NCBI GenBank assembly: GCA_945938055.1
Contig: CAMEUH010000001.1
Location: 1 to 64,000, forward strand
From: an uncultured Eubacteriaceae bacterium
GTDB lineage: Bacteria; Bacillota; Clostridia; Lachnospirales; Lachnospiraceae
Direction: 5' to 3'
Length of the DNA stretch: 64,000 nucleotides
This document shows, piece by piece, positions 16,598 to 24,837 of the stretch. Under the pieces are notes generated by a model. It was not told where the DNA came from. It made no database searches and worked only from the letters and a program-made list of their open reading frames with translations. Every line of letters starts with the position of its first letter. Position 1 is the first letter of the stretch. Made by a program: the position numbers and the translations under genes.

Positions 16598-17353
16598 CTA
16601 TCCTTTTTCAGAATATACAATCATCTGAATACTATTATTAGTATACGGATTTCCTTTCACATCAGCAAAAGCCTTCTGCACCTTCATCCCCAGTAATTTC
16701 ATGATGTTTTGAATTTCCGCATATGTATATAGTCTTGTTGGATTTCCATACTCCATCTCAACTTTTGGCAGCGTGCTTCCGTATAAATAATCCAGTTGTC
16801 CATACAGCATTGTTTTCGTTTCCGGATTCCATTGAAATCCGGAAAGCGTAAGTCCTTTTTCTCCTTCCTCCCACAACTTACATGGGAAATGGCTGGCGGC
16901 ATAATCACCGCTCATAATGTCCATATAATGCTTTCCACCCGGTTTCAAAGCCTTTGAAATTACCTCGAAGATTTTATAATTTTCCTCATCATTTTCCAGA
17001 TAACCGATTGCTCCGTCTGCCATATTAAGAACAACATCAAACTCATTTTCAAATGGTACCTGTCTAATGTCACTTTGTATGAAATGCGCCGGAAAATGAT
17101 GTTTTTTCGCCTGTTCGTTTCCATAATCCACATATTGTTTCGTTATATCAACCCCTACAACCTCATATCCACGCTTTGCAAACTCTAAAGCATGCCTCCC
17201 ATACCCGCAGGCGAGATCTAATATTTTTTCGTTTCCGTTAAGTTCTAATGTTTTAATAATAAAGTCCACCTGGCTTACCGTATTTTCAGTCCATGACTGA
17301 TTCATGATATCCAGGTTCCATCCGTGTTTATACCAATCCGCATTCTTGTTCAT
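16598..17353 (-). CDS. Class I SAM-dependent methyltransferase
   Basis: This 251-residue protein has the Rossmann-type SAM site: motif I ILDLACGYGRHALEFAKRGYEVVGVDI around residues 40-66, the post-I acidic residue in VVGVD, and FDVVLNMADGAIGYL as motif II/III. The C-terminal half, with a beta-strand-rich stretch and EMEYGNPTRLYTYAEIQNIMKLLGMKV, resembles small-molecule methyltransferases of the methyltransf-11/25 type. The substrate cannot be read from the sequence. It is a single-gene unit; the 138 bp upstream are very AT-rich with no clear promoter. Confidence 0.8.
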   Translation of the reverse strand: MNKNADWYKHGWNLDIMNQSWTENTVSQVDFIIKTLELNGNEKILDLACGYGRHALEFAKRGYEVVGVDITKQYVDYGNEQAKKHHFPAHFIQSDIRQVPFENEFDVVLNMADGAIGYLENDEENYKIFEVISKALKPGGKHYMDIMSGDYAASHFPCKLWEEGEKGLTLSGFQWNPETKTMLYGQLDYLYGSTLPKVEMEYGNPTRLYTYAEIQNIMKLLGMKVQKAFADVKGNPYTNNSIQMIVYSEKG

Positions 17354-17491
17354 ATGATTTACTTTCCTTTCTTATATTTGACGCGTCTATTAATAGAATA
17401 TAAGAAAAATAAAAAAATACTAGACTTTTTATTTAAAATAATATATTGTTATGTAATAGGTGCGGATATTTTTCATATTTTTCATATTCTT

Positions 17492-18511
17492 CTATTTTGT
17501 TAGAAGATTGATTAAACTCTTGGAAATAGGTTCATAATGCTCATCAGAAATACCAAAATCCATCTCCTTATAACTCCATACCGCACAATGGATATGATAT
17601 TTTCCAAATACATCCATGATATCTTCAAACCAGCGAAGTGTGTCCTGTACAGGAGCTCTGTCAATCACACCGAACTCGCCGCAGTAAAGTCTCACGTCGG
17701 CATTATTTGCAGCGTCAACCGCCTCCTTAACCATCTCCTCCAGAAATGGCCTTCCTATTTCCTTACATTGTGAAACAACTACATCTTTACCTTTGTCACC
17801 AATAAGTCTGGATACTTCCTTGTAATATTCCATGGACCGAGGATACAGAATATCCATGTCCATAGGCATATTAGGCACCCAGTATGCTTTCTGATGCGTA
17901 AAGATTAGTGGCTCATACATATGAAAGGTATAAATGATATTTTTATCCTGCGGCATATCCAACAGCTTAAGTGTTCTTGCACTATTCCACTGAATGCCAC
18001 CATAAATGATTGGGGTATTTGGCGCATATACTCTTATTTCCTTTACCGTTTCATTGATAAGCCGATTCCACAAGTCGGCATTTTCCTCCTCTACGACCTC
18101 ATTCAGGAGTTCGAATGCCACTTGCTTAAAGCTTCCGTACCTTTTTGCCAGTCTGACCCACAAATCCACAAATCTTTTTTTCAGTACATCGCTTGTGAAA
18201 AGGTTATTCTTGTCAGAATCTCCTGCATCATTAAAATCATACCCAAATGCCTTGTGCAAATCCAGAACAATATCAAGATGATAATCCTCACACCATTTTA
18301 TCATCTGATCAACAAAGACCATTCCTTCCTTATTTTCCCTGGCATTGTCATCTTCTAAAACCTCATAATCAATCGGGAGACGAATATGGTCAAATCCCCA
18401 CTCTGCCACTTTTTTTACATCCTCTTCCGATATAAATCTTCTGTAATGCTCCAATGAATGTTCGCACTGTGAAAGATAACCACCAAAATTAATTCCTCTT
18501 AAAAGTTCCAT
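17492..18511 (-). CDS. Glycoside hydrolase family 5 (cellulase-like), intracellular
   Basis: This 339-residue (beta/alpha)8 barrel has GH5 catalytic residues E138 (acid/base, in FELLNE) and E279 (nucleophile, in LYCGEFG). H197 and Y199 lie in the conserved FHMY, R44 in HIRLP, and a late aromatic W in AVWSYKEMDFGI. The start ATG at 18511 (MELLRGINFGGY) follows AGGAG by 7 nt; upstream in-frame ATGs lie in the regulatory region. There is no signal peptide, so it probably trims imported beta-glucan, cello- or manno-oligosaccharides in the cytoplasm. A divergent AraC regulator (18678-19445) and two inverted repeats in the shared intergenic region suggest substrate-responsive control. Confidence 0.88.
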   Translation of the reverse strand: MELLRGINFGGYLSQCEHSLEHYRRFISEEDVKKVAEWGFDHIRLPIDYEVLEDDNARENKEGMVFVDQMIKWCEDYHLDIVLDLHKAFGYDFNDAGDSDKNNLFTSDVLKKRFVDLWVRLAKRYGSFKQVAFELLNEVVEEENADLWNRLINETVKEIRVYAPNTPIIYGGIQWNSARTLKLLDMPQDKNIIYTFHMYEPLIFTHQKAYWVPNMPMDMDILYPRSMEYYKEVSRLIGDKGKDVVVSQCKEIGRPFLEEMVKEAVDAANNADVRLYCGEFGVIDRAPVQDTLRWFEDIMDVFGKYHIHCAVWSYKEMDFGISDEHYEPISKSLINLLTK

Positions 18512-18559
18512 GCTTCTTCTCCTTTCAAATAAATCATGCCTAATATTCCGCTCATATAT

Positions 18560-18638
18560 TGTGATTATGATTATCACATATATACTTTACGATATTTTTT
18601 ATCATCCTTATATCATAATATTCGCTTTCATGATATAA
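18560..18638. promoter_or_regulatory. Two inverted repeats in the GH5/AraC divergent control region
   Basis: The first site (18560-18578) has TGTGAT and ATCACA arms around a 7-bp centre. The second has arms TTATATCAT (18608-18616) and ATGATATAA (18630-18638) separated by 13 bp. Both lie between the divergent starts of the glycosidase and its AraC-type regulator, so they are candidates for regulator binding. The region 18512-18677 contains no gene. Confidence 0.5.
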
Positions 18639-18677
18639 TATTGTTACATATTTCTTCGAACCTGAAAGGATATTTTT

Positions 18678-19445
18678 ATGAAAAACAGTTTATCCGGTAC
18701 CACCAACCAGATTTTATCCCACAAACTTTTTTTGAATAGAGAACAGGGTATCTCCCATCTTGCCTACGATAAGGAACTTTCTTTCTACAGCTCCGTAAAA
18801 TCCGGAAATCTTGATGCGGTAAAGAAGATTATGCTCCCCCTGAAAAATGAATTTCTGGGCTGTCTGTCCCAGAATCCTGTGAGAAACCTTAAGTATCACC
18901 TTACCATTACCATTGCTCTTATCACCCGTTTTTGTATCGAAGGTGGTCTTCCGCCTGAAACCGCCTATACGCTGAGTGACATCTATATACAGCGCCTGGA
19001 TTTATGCAATGAAGAAGCTGCAATCACAAAGCTCCACCAGGAGGTTGTCTTTGATTTCACAAACCGGATGCGTGAACTGAAAAAGAACTCTGTCATGCCA
19101 CTTTCCATTGTAAAGTCAATGGATTACATCTATGAACATCTCCACGAAAAAATTCTTCTGGATACGCTTGCTGACCATGTAAATATAAACAAGTCATACC
19201 TGTGCAAGCTTTTCAAGTCTGAAACAGGTATGACTGTTGGAAATTACATTATGAAACTTAAGCTTGAAGCCGCAGGAAACATGCTGATATATACGGACTA
19301 CTCCCCTGTGGAGATTGGAAACTATTTTTCCTTTTCATCCCACAGCCATTTTATAAAAGCATTCCGGCAGGCGACCGGAATGACGCCAAAGGAGTATCGT
19401 GAGAGAAACTATCGGAAGCATTTTGATGGTTGGGAAGGAAGCTGA
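18678..19445 (+). CDS. AraC family transcriptional regulator
   Basis: This 255-residue protein has a C-terminal AraC/XylS double helix-turn-helix (about residues 150-250): ITLDTLADHV-like first helix pair (ILLDTLADHVNINKSYLCKLFKSETGMTVGNYI) and the second HTH with the family signature EIGNYFSFSSHSHFIKAFRQATGMTPKEYRE. The N-terminal 145 residues are helical and do not show the cupin motif of AraC itself, resembling the regulatory half found in Lachnospiraceae sugar-utilisation regulators. It is divergent from the GH5 gene and probably activates it. GAAAGGA precedes ATG 18678. Confidence 0.88.
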   Translation: MKNSLSGTTNQILSHKLFLNREQGISHLAYDKELSFYSSVKSGNLDAVKKIMLPLKNEFLGCLSQNPVRNLKYHLTITIALITRFCIEGGLPPETAYTLSDIYIQRLDLCNEEAAITKLHQEVVFDFTNRMRELKKNSVMPLSIVKSMDYIYEHLHEKILLDTLADHVNINKSYLCKLFKSETGMTVGNYIMKLKLEAAGNMLIYTDYSPVEIGNYFSFSSHSHFIKAFRQATGMTPKEYRERNYRKHFDGWEGS

Positions 19446-19462
19446 AAATCTCTGCTATCTTG

Positions 19463-21211
19463 CTAAGTATAATACTCCACAATATCCTCCAACCTTTTTC
19501 TTGGACGCATCGATGGTTTTTCTGCCTTATAGCCTAATGCAATAGCACCCACTAATTCCGCATCCAATCCAATATACTCAATCAGTTTTTGATATGCAAA
19601 ACAGGTATTGCCAATCCACAATGATCCAACATTTAATTTCTCTGCCTCTAACAACATATTTTCTATCGATGCACCGATCGACAGAAAATCATTCATTTCT
19701 GTAAACCTATCATCTGCATTTATCTGGGCAAAAGGTGATTTTCCATTTGTATTAAATACAATAATTACTATTGGAGCGCCCTCCATAATTCGCAGTGTAT
19801 TGTAAGCATCCGGAATTCCACTAACAGATAAAGGAAGCTCTGGTTGCATTTCCTCGTTCTCAATGCCTTCCCTCATAATTGCAAGCAACTGCTCTTTCGC
19901 CTTTCCGCTATATACAAGATACTTCCAAGGCTGGCGGTTCTTGGCTGATGGTGCTACTCTTCCTGCATCTATTATCTGCTTCAAAATATTATTTGAAATT
20001 GGCTTTTCTTCATATTTTCGAATGCTACGACGAGTGTATATCGCTTCATTTTTCTGTACAGACAATTCTCTCCTCTCATACTCTTCAATCAGTTTCGGCT
20101 GTATCAATGGATATGTCCAGTTTTCTGGCAATTCATCCATAAGCACAACCTTCTCCATCTCACTATCCAGCTTACCAGAAAATTCTGATATTTCAGCATA
20201 ACAAAGTAACCCGAAAGTTTCCTCGCCTATCTCATTTACTCGGTTCTTTCCCGTAACGGAATAGACACACACAGGCTTAATCTCAAAGCTGACCGCTCCT
20301 GTTTCTTCCTGTAACTCTCTTTTTGCCGTTTCAAGAATATCTTCGCCAGCTTCCCTATGTCCACCTGGTGCCTCATATGTATCACGTTCCTTATGCTTGC
20401 AAAATACCCATTTACCATTGCTTTTAGAAATGATGACAGCAAATTTTAGTAGGGAATCATCGACTGAGTCGTAAAATTTTACCTTTAACATTTCATCTTT
20501 TTCCTTGTTTTGTCCAATTTCTTCCATATATCCTGCAGTAATAATTCCGGCAGGCAAAGCTACAATTGCTATACCAAATAACGAACTAATCATTGTTATT
20601 ACTTTTCCAATATCTGATACTGCATAAATATCTCCATATCCTACTGTTGTCAACGATACGGTCGCCCAATATATTGCATCAAAAAAATTATTATATGTAT
20701 CCGGTTCTACATTAAACATTATTAATGCGGTAACGAGTATATATCCCACTGCCAAAATCGCTACTATGGCCAGACTATCTTTTTGTCTTTTAAATACTTT
20801 AACCAATATATCTACATTCTTAGAATAGCGAAAACCTTTAAACACCCGAAAAACTCTAAATGTCCTTATCAGTCTTGCTATCCTAAGCATCTTTATTCCT
20901 TTATTTACAACAATAAATGATGGTAATATCGATATCAAATCAATCAAAGCCATTACTGAGAAAGGATATAGCATAAATGATATTTTTCCTTTACCCAGTT
21001 TATAATCTGCCGTAATTAATCTTAGTAAATAATCAATGATAAAGATTGCAACAGTAATACCCTCCATCATATTAAAGACCCCATTTTCCTCTTTAAAAGC
21101 AAGTGGAATCAGGCTTATGACAATAACTATCATCATACAAACGTCATATATTTTGCTTATGCGATCCCTATCTTTACCTACTTCTATAATCTCATATATT
21201 CTTTTTCGCAT
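19463..21211 (-). CDS. Voltage-gated-type K+ channel / Nudix / nitroreductase triple fusion
   Basis: A single open frame of 582 residues combines three domains. Residues 1-230 are a six-helix voltage-gated-type channel: hydrophobic helices near 24-40, 48-66, 80-101, an S4-like arginine-bearing helix (MLRIARLIRTFRVFRVFKGFR, 108-128), S5 near 146-166, and a pore loop with the potassium filter TVGYGD at 189-194. Residues 241-375 are a Nudix hydrolase with an intact Nudix box (G284, E290, REL 298-300, EE 302-303, G305). Residues about 388-582 are a nitroreductase/FMN oxidoreductase domain beginning YTRRSIRKY, with PSAKNRQPWKY and GASIENMLLEAEKLNVGSLWIG. ATG M241 has AAGGA upstream, so a soluble Nudix-nitroreductase product could also arise by internal initiation. 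Redox or nucleotide gating of the channel is inference. I know of no characterised protein with this architecture. Confidence 0.85.
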   Translation of the reverse strand: MRKRIYEIIEVGKDRDRISKIYDVCMMIVIVISLIPLAFKEENGVFNMMEGITVAIFIIDYLLRLITADYKLGKGKISFMLYPFSVMALIDLISILPSFIVVNKGIKMLRIARLIRTFRVFRVFKGFRYSKNVDILVKVFKRQKDSLAIVAILAVGYILVTALIMFNVEPDTYNNFFDAIYWATVSLTTVGYGDIYAVSDIGKVITMISSLFGIAIVALPAGIITAGYMEEIGQNKEKDEMLKVKFYDSVDDSLLKFAVIISKSNGKWVFCKHKERDTYEAPGGHREAGEDILETAKRELQEETGAVSFEIKPVCVYSVTGKNRVNEIGEETFGLLCYAEISEFSGKLDSEMEKVVLMDELPENWTYPLIQPKLIEEYERRELSVQKNEAIYTRRSIRKYEEKPISNNILKQIIDAGRVAPSAKNRQPWKYLVYSGKAKEQLLAIMREGIENEEMQPELPLSVSGIPDAYNTLRIMEGAPIVIIVFNTNGKSPFAQINADDRFTEMNDFLSIGASIENMLLEAEKLNVGSLWIGNTCFAYQKLIEYIGLDAELVGAIALGYKAEKPSMRPRKRLEDIVEYYT

Positions 21212-21331
21212 TTTATCCCCTTACTCATTCTTATTCAGTCTACGATATCTGCAACTTCCATGCATTTTACCATAATATTGTAGCATCAAATGATTTTTTC
21301 TTCCACGATATTATTTATTAAACACAAAAAG

Positions 21332-21358
21332 CCCTTGCAAACATAACGTTTGCAAGGG
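21332..21358 (-). terminator. Terminator after rpsI
   Basis: Eleven-bp perfect arms CCCTTGCAAAC (21332-21342) and GTTTGCAAGGG (21348-21358) enclose a 5-nt loop. On the minus strand a CTTTTTGTGTTT tract follows. It closes the rplM-rpsI unit. Confidence 0.88.
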
Positions 21359-21383
21359 TTTGAATTCTCCTGAAATAAATTGA

Positions 21384-21791
21384 TTATCTCTTTGAGAACT
21401 GCGGCGCACGACGAGCTGCCTTTAAGCCGTACTTCTTTCTTTCCTTCATTCTTGGGTCTCTTGTTAAGAAACCTGCCTTCTTTAATGCTGGTCTGTATTC
21501 ATCTGAATCAGCCTGAAGTAATGCTCTGGAGATACCATGTCTGATAGCACCAGCCTGACCTGTATATCCACCACCGTGAACATTTACTAAAACATCAAAT
21601 TTATCAGCTGTTCCTGTTAATACAAGAGGCTGCTTAACGATAACCTTGAGGGTTTCAAGACCGAAATACTCATCAAGGCTTCTCTTATTAATTGTGACAT
21701 TACCTGTACCAGGTACTAAGTATACTCTGGCGATACTCTTCTTTCTTCTGCCTGTTCCGTAGAACTTTGCGTTATTGCTCTTCTTAGCCAT
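21384..21791 (-). CDS. rpsI: Small-subunit ribosomal protein uS9
   Basis: This 135-residue protein carries the S9 landmarks: KFYGTGRRKKSIARVYLVPG near the start, VHGGGYTGQAGAIRHGISRAL in the middle, and the basic C-terminal tail ending in KKYGLKAARRAPQFSKR. That tail reaches into the decoding centre and contacts P-site tRNA. It lies 28 bp after rplM, the standard pairing in bacteria, and ends at a strong terminator. The five-residue N-terminal extension relative to the usual length (about 130) is unremarkable. Confidence 0.97.
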   Translation of the reverse strand: MAKKSNNAKFYGTGRRKKSIARVYLVPGTGNVTINKRSLDEYFGLETLKVIVKQPLVLTGTADKFDVLVNVHGGGYTGQAGAIRHGISRALLQADSDEYRPALKKAGFLTRDPRMKERKKYGLKAARRAPQFSKR

Positions 21792-21819
21792 TGTTATTTC
21801 CTTCCTTTCGTTACCTTAA

Positions 21820-22248
21820 TTAGAATGTTAATACTTCTGGCTTCTGAGCAGCCTGTTCATGCTCTGGTCCAGCGTATACGTGAAGCTTCTTGTACATTTC
21901 TCTTCCTAAAGGTCCCTTTGGAAGCATTCCCTTAACAGCAAGCTCGATAACTCTCTCCGGCTTCTTAGCCATCATTTCTCTAAGAGTTGTTTCCTTCATT
22001 CCACCAACATATTCAGAATGATTGTAGTAAATCTTCTGATCTAATTTTCTACCTGTAAGCTGAACCTTCTCAGCGTTTACTACGATAACATAGTCACCCA
22101 TATCAAGGTTTGGTGTAAATTCAGGCTTGTTCTTACCTCTTAAAACGGCTGCAACCTGTGATGTCAAACGACCTAATGTATATTGTGATGCATCAACAAC
22201 ATACCATTTTCTCTCTACTGATGATGCACTAGGCATAAATGTCTTCAT
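21820..22248 (-). CDS. rplM: Large-subunit ribosomal protein uL13
   Basis: This 142-residue protein shows KTFMPSASSVERKWYVVDASQYTLGRLTSQVAAVLRGK, GDYVIVVNAEKVQLTGRKLDQKIYYNHSEYVGG and the near-terminal MLPKGPLGREMYKKLHVYAGPEHEQAAQKPE, all diagnostic of L13. It has its own near-consensus promoter (22351-22379) and an approximately 100-nt leader with a hairpin, so it is transcribed separately from the upstream truA/ecf genes. It may be autoregulated through that leader, as seen for L13 in other Firmicutes. Confidence 0.97.
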   Translation of the reverse strand: MKTFMPSASSVERKWYVVDASQYTLGRLTSQVAAVLRGKNKPEFTPNLDMGDYVIVVNAEKVQLTGRKLDQKIYYNHSEYVGGMKETTLREMMAKKPERVIELAVKGMLPKGPLGREMYKKLHVYAGPEHEQAAQKPEVLTF

Positions 22249-22293
22249 TGTTTACCTCCTGTAAATCTGTTAAATTAATGAGTAATATATGAT

Positions 22294-22328
22294 AAATGTT
22301 CACTTCCGGGGCTTTGGCAGGAACATTT
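22294..22328 (-). ncRNA. Leader hairpin in the rplM 5' UTR (candidate L13 leader)
   Basis: Eight-bp arms AAATGTTC and GAACATTT (22294-22301 / 22321-22328) lie between the promoter and the rplM start, about 45 bp before the gene. Feedback leaders that bind L13 are known upstream of rplM in Firmicutes. This hairpin is in the right place, but I cannot confirm that it matches that class. Confidence 0.45.
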
Positions 22329-22350
22329 TCTTATACTGTCGCACTAAATG

Positions 22351-22379
22351 ATTATATTACACGTTTCCGCGTGTGTCAA
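22351..22379 (-). promoter_or_regulatory. Promoter of rplM-rpsI
   Basis: The minus strand has consensus TTGACA (22374-22379), a 17-bp spacer, and consensus TATAAT (22351-22356). It lies in the gap after truA and drives the leader and rplM-rpsI. This is among the best sigma-A promoter matches in the window. Confidence 0.85.
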
Positions 22380-22425
22380 CAAATTTTTTCCATTCTGGCA
22401 AAAAAAATTCTGGCAAAAAATTTAA

Positions 22426-23190
22426 TTAATCTTTGGCATACCGAATTTCCACCAGGGTAAGACCCTTTGCTGGTGCCGTCGGTCCTGCCAGGGTACGCTC
22501 TCCCGTCTCTATGGCCTGCTTTATCGTGTCAGATGTTCTTTTATTAAACCCGGCTTCTATCAAGGTTCCTGCAATAATCCGCACCATATTATATAAAAAA
22601 CCATTTCCGGTTACCCGTATGGTAATGAGTGTACCTTCCTCTGGCAGTCTTTCTTCCAGCACATCAATGGAATATATGGTTCGAACCGTACTTTCCGCCT
22701 GAGTTTTTATGCTGCAGAATCCTTTAAAATCATATTCACCAACCAGACATTCTGCCGCATGACGCATTTTATCAACGTCCGGGCATGTCCTTAAAAAGTG
22801 TGTGTGAAACCGGTACGACGGAAGCGGTATTCTCCGGCAGAGTATTTTATACTCATAGGTCTTTTCGCTAACACACTTTCTAGGATGAAAATCCTCCTCT
22901 ACCTGAACGGAGGACTGCACAACAATATCCTCCGGAAGTCTGGCATTCAAAGCCATACAGATTTTTTCCGCAGGAATCCGGGTTGCAGTATCAAAAACAG
23001 CCACATTTCCCAGCGCATGTACACCGGAATCCGTCCTGCTTGCTCCAATAACATGGATATCTTCCTTAAAAAGGTCTGATAATGCTTTATCCAGTTCTCC
23101 CTCTACGGTAACTGCATTCGGCTGAATCTGCCAGCCGCAGTAATTAGTGCCGTCGTAAGCCACTCTAAGCATTACTCTCATTTTGCTCAC
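22426..23190 (-). CDS. truA: tRNA pseudouridine(38-40) synthase TruA
   Basis: This 254-residue enzyme isomerises uridines 38-40 in the anticodon arm of many tRNAs. The catalytic aspartate D54 lies in GASRTDSGVHALGNV. FHPRKCVSEKTYEYKI, the GFLYNMVRIIAGTL motif and the closing APAKGLTLVEIRY are family hallmarks. It starts 7 bp after ecfT and is the last gene of the ecf operon, a conserved arrangement in clostridia. After its stop, a short element containing TTGCCAGAAT occurs twice in an A/T-rich run, with no obvious function. Confidence 0.95.
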   Translation of the reverse strand: MSKMRVMLRVAYDGTNYCGWQIQPNAVTVEGELDKALSDLFKEDIHVIGASRTDSGVHALGNVAVFDTATRIPAEKICMALNARLPEDIVVQSSVQVEEDFHPRKCVSEKTYEYKILCRRIPLPSYRFHTHFLRTCPDVDKMRHAAECLVGEYDFKGFCSIKTQAESTVRTIYSIDVLEERLPEEGTLITIRVTGNGFLYNMVRIIAGTLIEAGFNKRTSDTIKQAIETGERTLAGPTAPAKGLTLVEIRYAKD

Positions 23191-23197
23191 CCTTATC

Positions 23198-23995
23198 CTA
23201 AATCCTGCTAATACAAATCATGGCTGCAAGATACACAAAAAGTATTGCATATGCCATGATATCGCGCTTTTTATATTTTAAAGGCTTCATCTTTGTTCTG
23301 CCGCTTCCACCGCGATAACATCTCGCTTCCATTGCCATGGCAAGGTCATTTGCCCTGCGGAAAGCTGAAATAAAAAGCGGAACCAGAAGAGGAACCATTG
23401 CCTTTGCTCTCTGAATAATATTTCCATGGTCAAAATCAGCACCTCTTGCAGTCTGAGCTTTCATGATTTTATCCGTTTCCTCAATCAGAATCGGAATAAA
23501 CCGAAGTGCAATGGACATCATCATAGCAACTTCATGCACCGGTACACGAAAAATCTTTAAAAATCCAAGGCTTTTCTCCAGTCCATCCGTAAGATTATTT
23601 GGAGTGGTCGTCAGTGTCAGCAGTGAGGAACCAATAATCAGCATTAAAAGCCTGAAAATCATATAGAGTGCTGTTACAATTCCTTCCCATGTTATGGTTA
23701 ATCTCCATAATGTGACCACCGGAGTTCCTGGTGTCAGGAAAAGATTAAATACTGCACTGAATATTAAAATAAATAGAACTGCTTTTAATCCCTTTACAAT
23801 AAACCGGAACGGAACCTTTGAAATTTTAATCATTGCCGCCAGAAACATTGCTGCAAAAAGATATAAAGGAACGCTCTTCCCAATAAAAAGTGAAATCAGA
23901 AAAATTACGGTTCCAGCCAGCTTAACTCTTGGGTCCAGCTTATGAATGACAGAATCTGTCTGATAATATTGTCCAATCGTTATGTCTCTAATCAT
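23198..23995 (-). CDS. ecfT: Energy-coupling factor transporter transmembrane protein EcfT
   Basis: This 265-residue membrane scaffold links vitamin- or metal-binding S components to the EcfA ATPases. Five or so hydrophobic helices occur in the N- and C-terminal parts. The cytoplasmic coupling motifs are visible as KAQTARGADFDHGN (an A-R-G box) and the later MAMEARCYRGG (second A-R-x box), which fit into the two ATPases. Its start overlaps the ecfA2 stop by 4 bp. No S component is in this window, so the module probably serves several unlinked ones (group II ECF). Confidence 0.95.
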   Translation of the reverse strand: MIRDITIGQYYQTDSVIHKLDPRVKLAGTVIFLISLFIGKSVPLYLFAAMFLAAMIKISKVPFRFIVKGLKAVLFILIFSAVFNLFLTPGTPVVTLWRLTITWEGIVTALYMIFRLLMLIIGSSLLTLTTTPNNLTDGLEKSLGFLKIFRVPVHEVAMMMSIALRFIPILIEETDKIMKAQTARGADFDHGNIIQRAKAMVPLLVPLFISAFRRANDLAMAMEARCYRGGSGRTKMKPLKYKKRDIMAYAILFVYLAAMICISRI

Positions 23996-24837
23996 CGAAT
24001 CACCTTTAACAATTCTTCTCTTGCTTCTTCTACGGTTGTTACATCCAGCGGAACATTCATTCCACGTTTCCGCAATTCTGCCATGAGATACGTTACCTGC
24101 GGTGCTGCAAGTCCAACTGCTTCCAGCTCCTTATAATGTGTAAAAACCTTTTTCGGCTCATCATCATATAATAACTCACCATGATTCATTACCATGATTC
24201 TTCCCACATATTTCGCCACATCTTCCATGCTATGTGATACCAGAATAACTGTTATTCCAGTATCTGCATGCAGTTTTGCAAGATAATCCAAAATTTCATC
24301 CCGACCTCTTGGGTCAAGTCCTGCTGTCGGTTCATCCAGAATCAGCACATCCGGTTTCATTGCCAGAACACCGGCAATCGCAACACGCCTTTTCTGTCCA
24401 CCCGATAGTTCAAATGGAGACTGATAGTAAAGATTTTCCTCCAACCCTACCTGTCTTAGTGCCTCAAATGCGCGAAACTCAGCATCCTTCTTGGATAAGC
24501 CCTGATTTAACGGGCCAAAACAGACATCCTTAAAAATATCTGTCTCAAATAATTGATGCTCCGGATACTGAAACACCAGCCCCACATGATTTCTCAGTGT
24601 CCGCATGTCATATTCCGGATCATAAATATCCTGTCCGTTATAATAAATCGTTCCGGTGGTTGCCTTAACAAGTCCATTCAAATGTTGAATCAGGGTTGAT
24701 TTCCCCGAACCGGTATGACCAATCAGTCCAATAAACTCTCCATCTTCAATGGCAAAACTGACATTTTTTAACGCATATGTTTCCTGTCCTGAACCCTTGT
24801 CATAGGTATAATTAATCTTATCTGCTATAATTGACAT
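23992..24837 (-). CDS. ecfA2: Energy-coupling factor transporter ATPase EcfA2
   Basis: This 281-residue ABC ATPase has Walker A GHTGSGKST, Q-loop LVFQYPEHQLFE, signature LSGGQKRRVAIAGVL and Walker B VLILDEPTAGLDPRG. The EcfA2-typical C-terminal domain includes VFTHYKELEAVGLAAPQVTYL. It overlaps ecfA1 by 13 bp and ecfT by 4 bp. The EcfA1-EcfA2 heterodimer energises uptake of vitamins or transition metals. Confidence 0.95.
   Translation of the reverse strand: MSIIADKINYTYDKGSGQETYALKNVSFAIEDGEFIGLIGHTGSGKSTLIQHLNGLVKATTGTIYYNGQDIYDPEYDMRTLRNHVGLVFQYPEHQLFETDIFKDVCFGPLNQGLSKKDAEFRAFEALRQVGLEENLYYQSPFELSGGQKRRVAIAGVLAMKPDVLILDEPTAGLDPRGRDEILDYLAKLHADTGITVILVSHSMEDVAKYVGRIMVMNHGELLYDDEPKKVFTHYKELEAVGLAAPQVTYLMAELRKRGMNVPLDVTTVEEAREELLKVIR

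Noticed and set aside
21212..21383. Small gene between the channel fusion and rpsI
   Set aside because: The gap contains only the rpsI terminator and AT-rich sequence; no start with ribosome-binding site fits.
22380..22425. Two copies of a TTGCCAGAAT-containing element after truA
   Set aside because: Only two short copies separated by an A/T run; too little to call a regulatory repeat.
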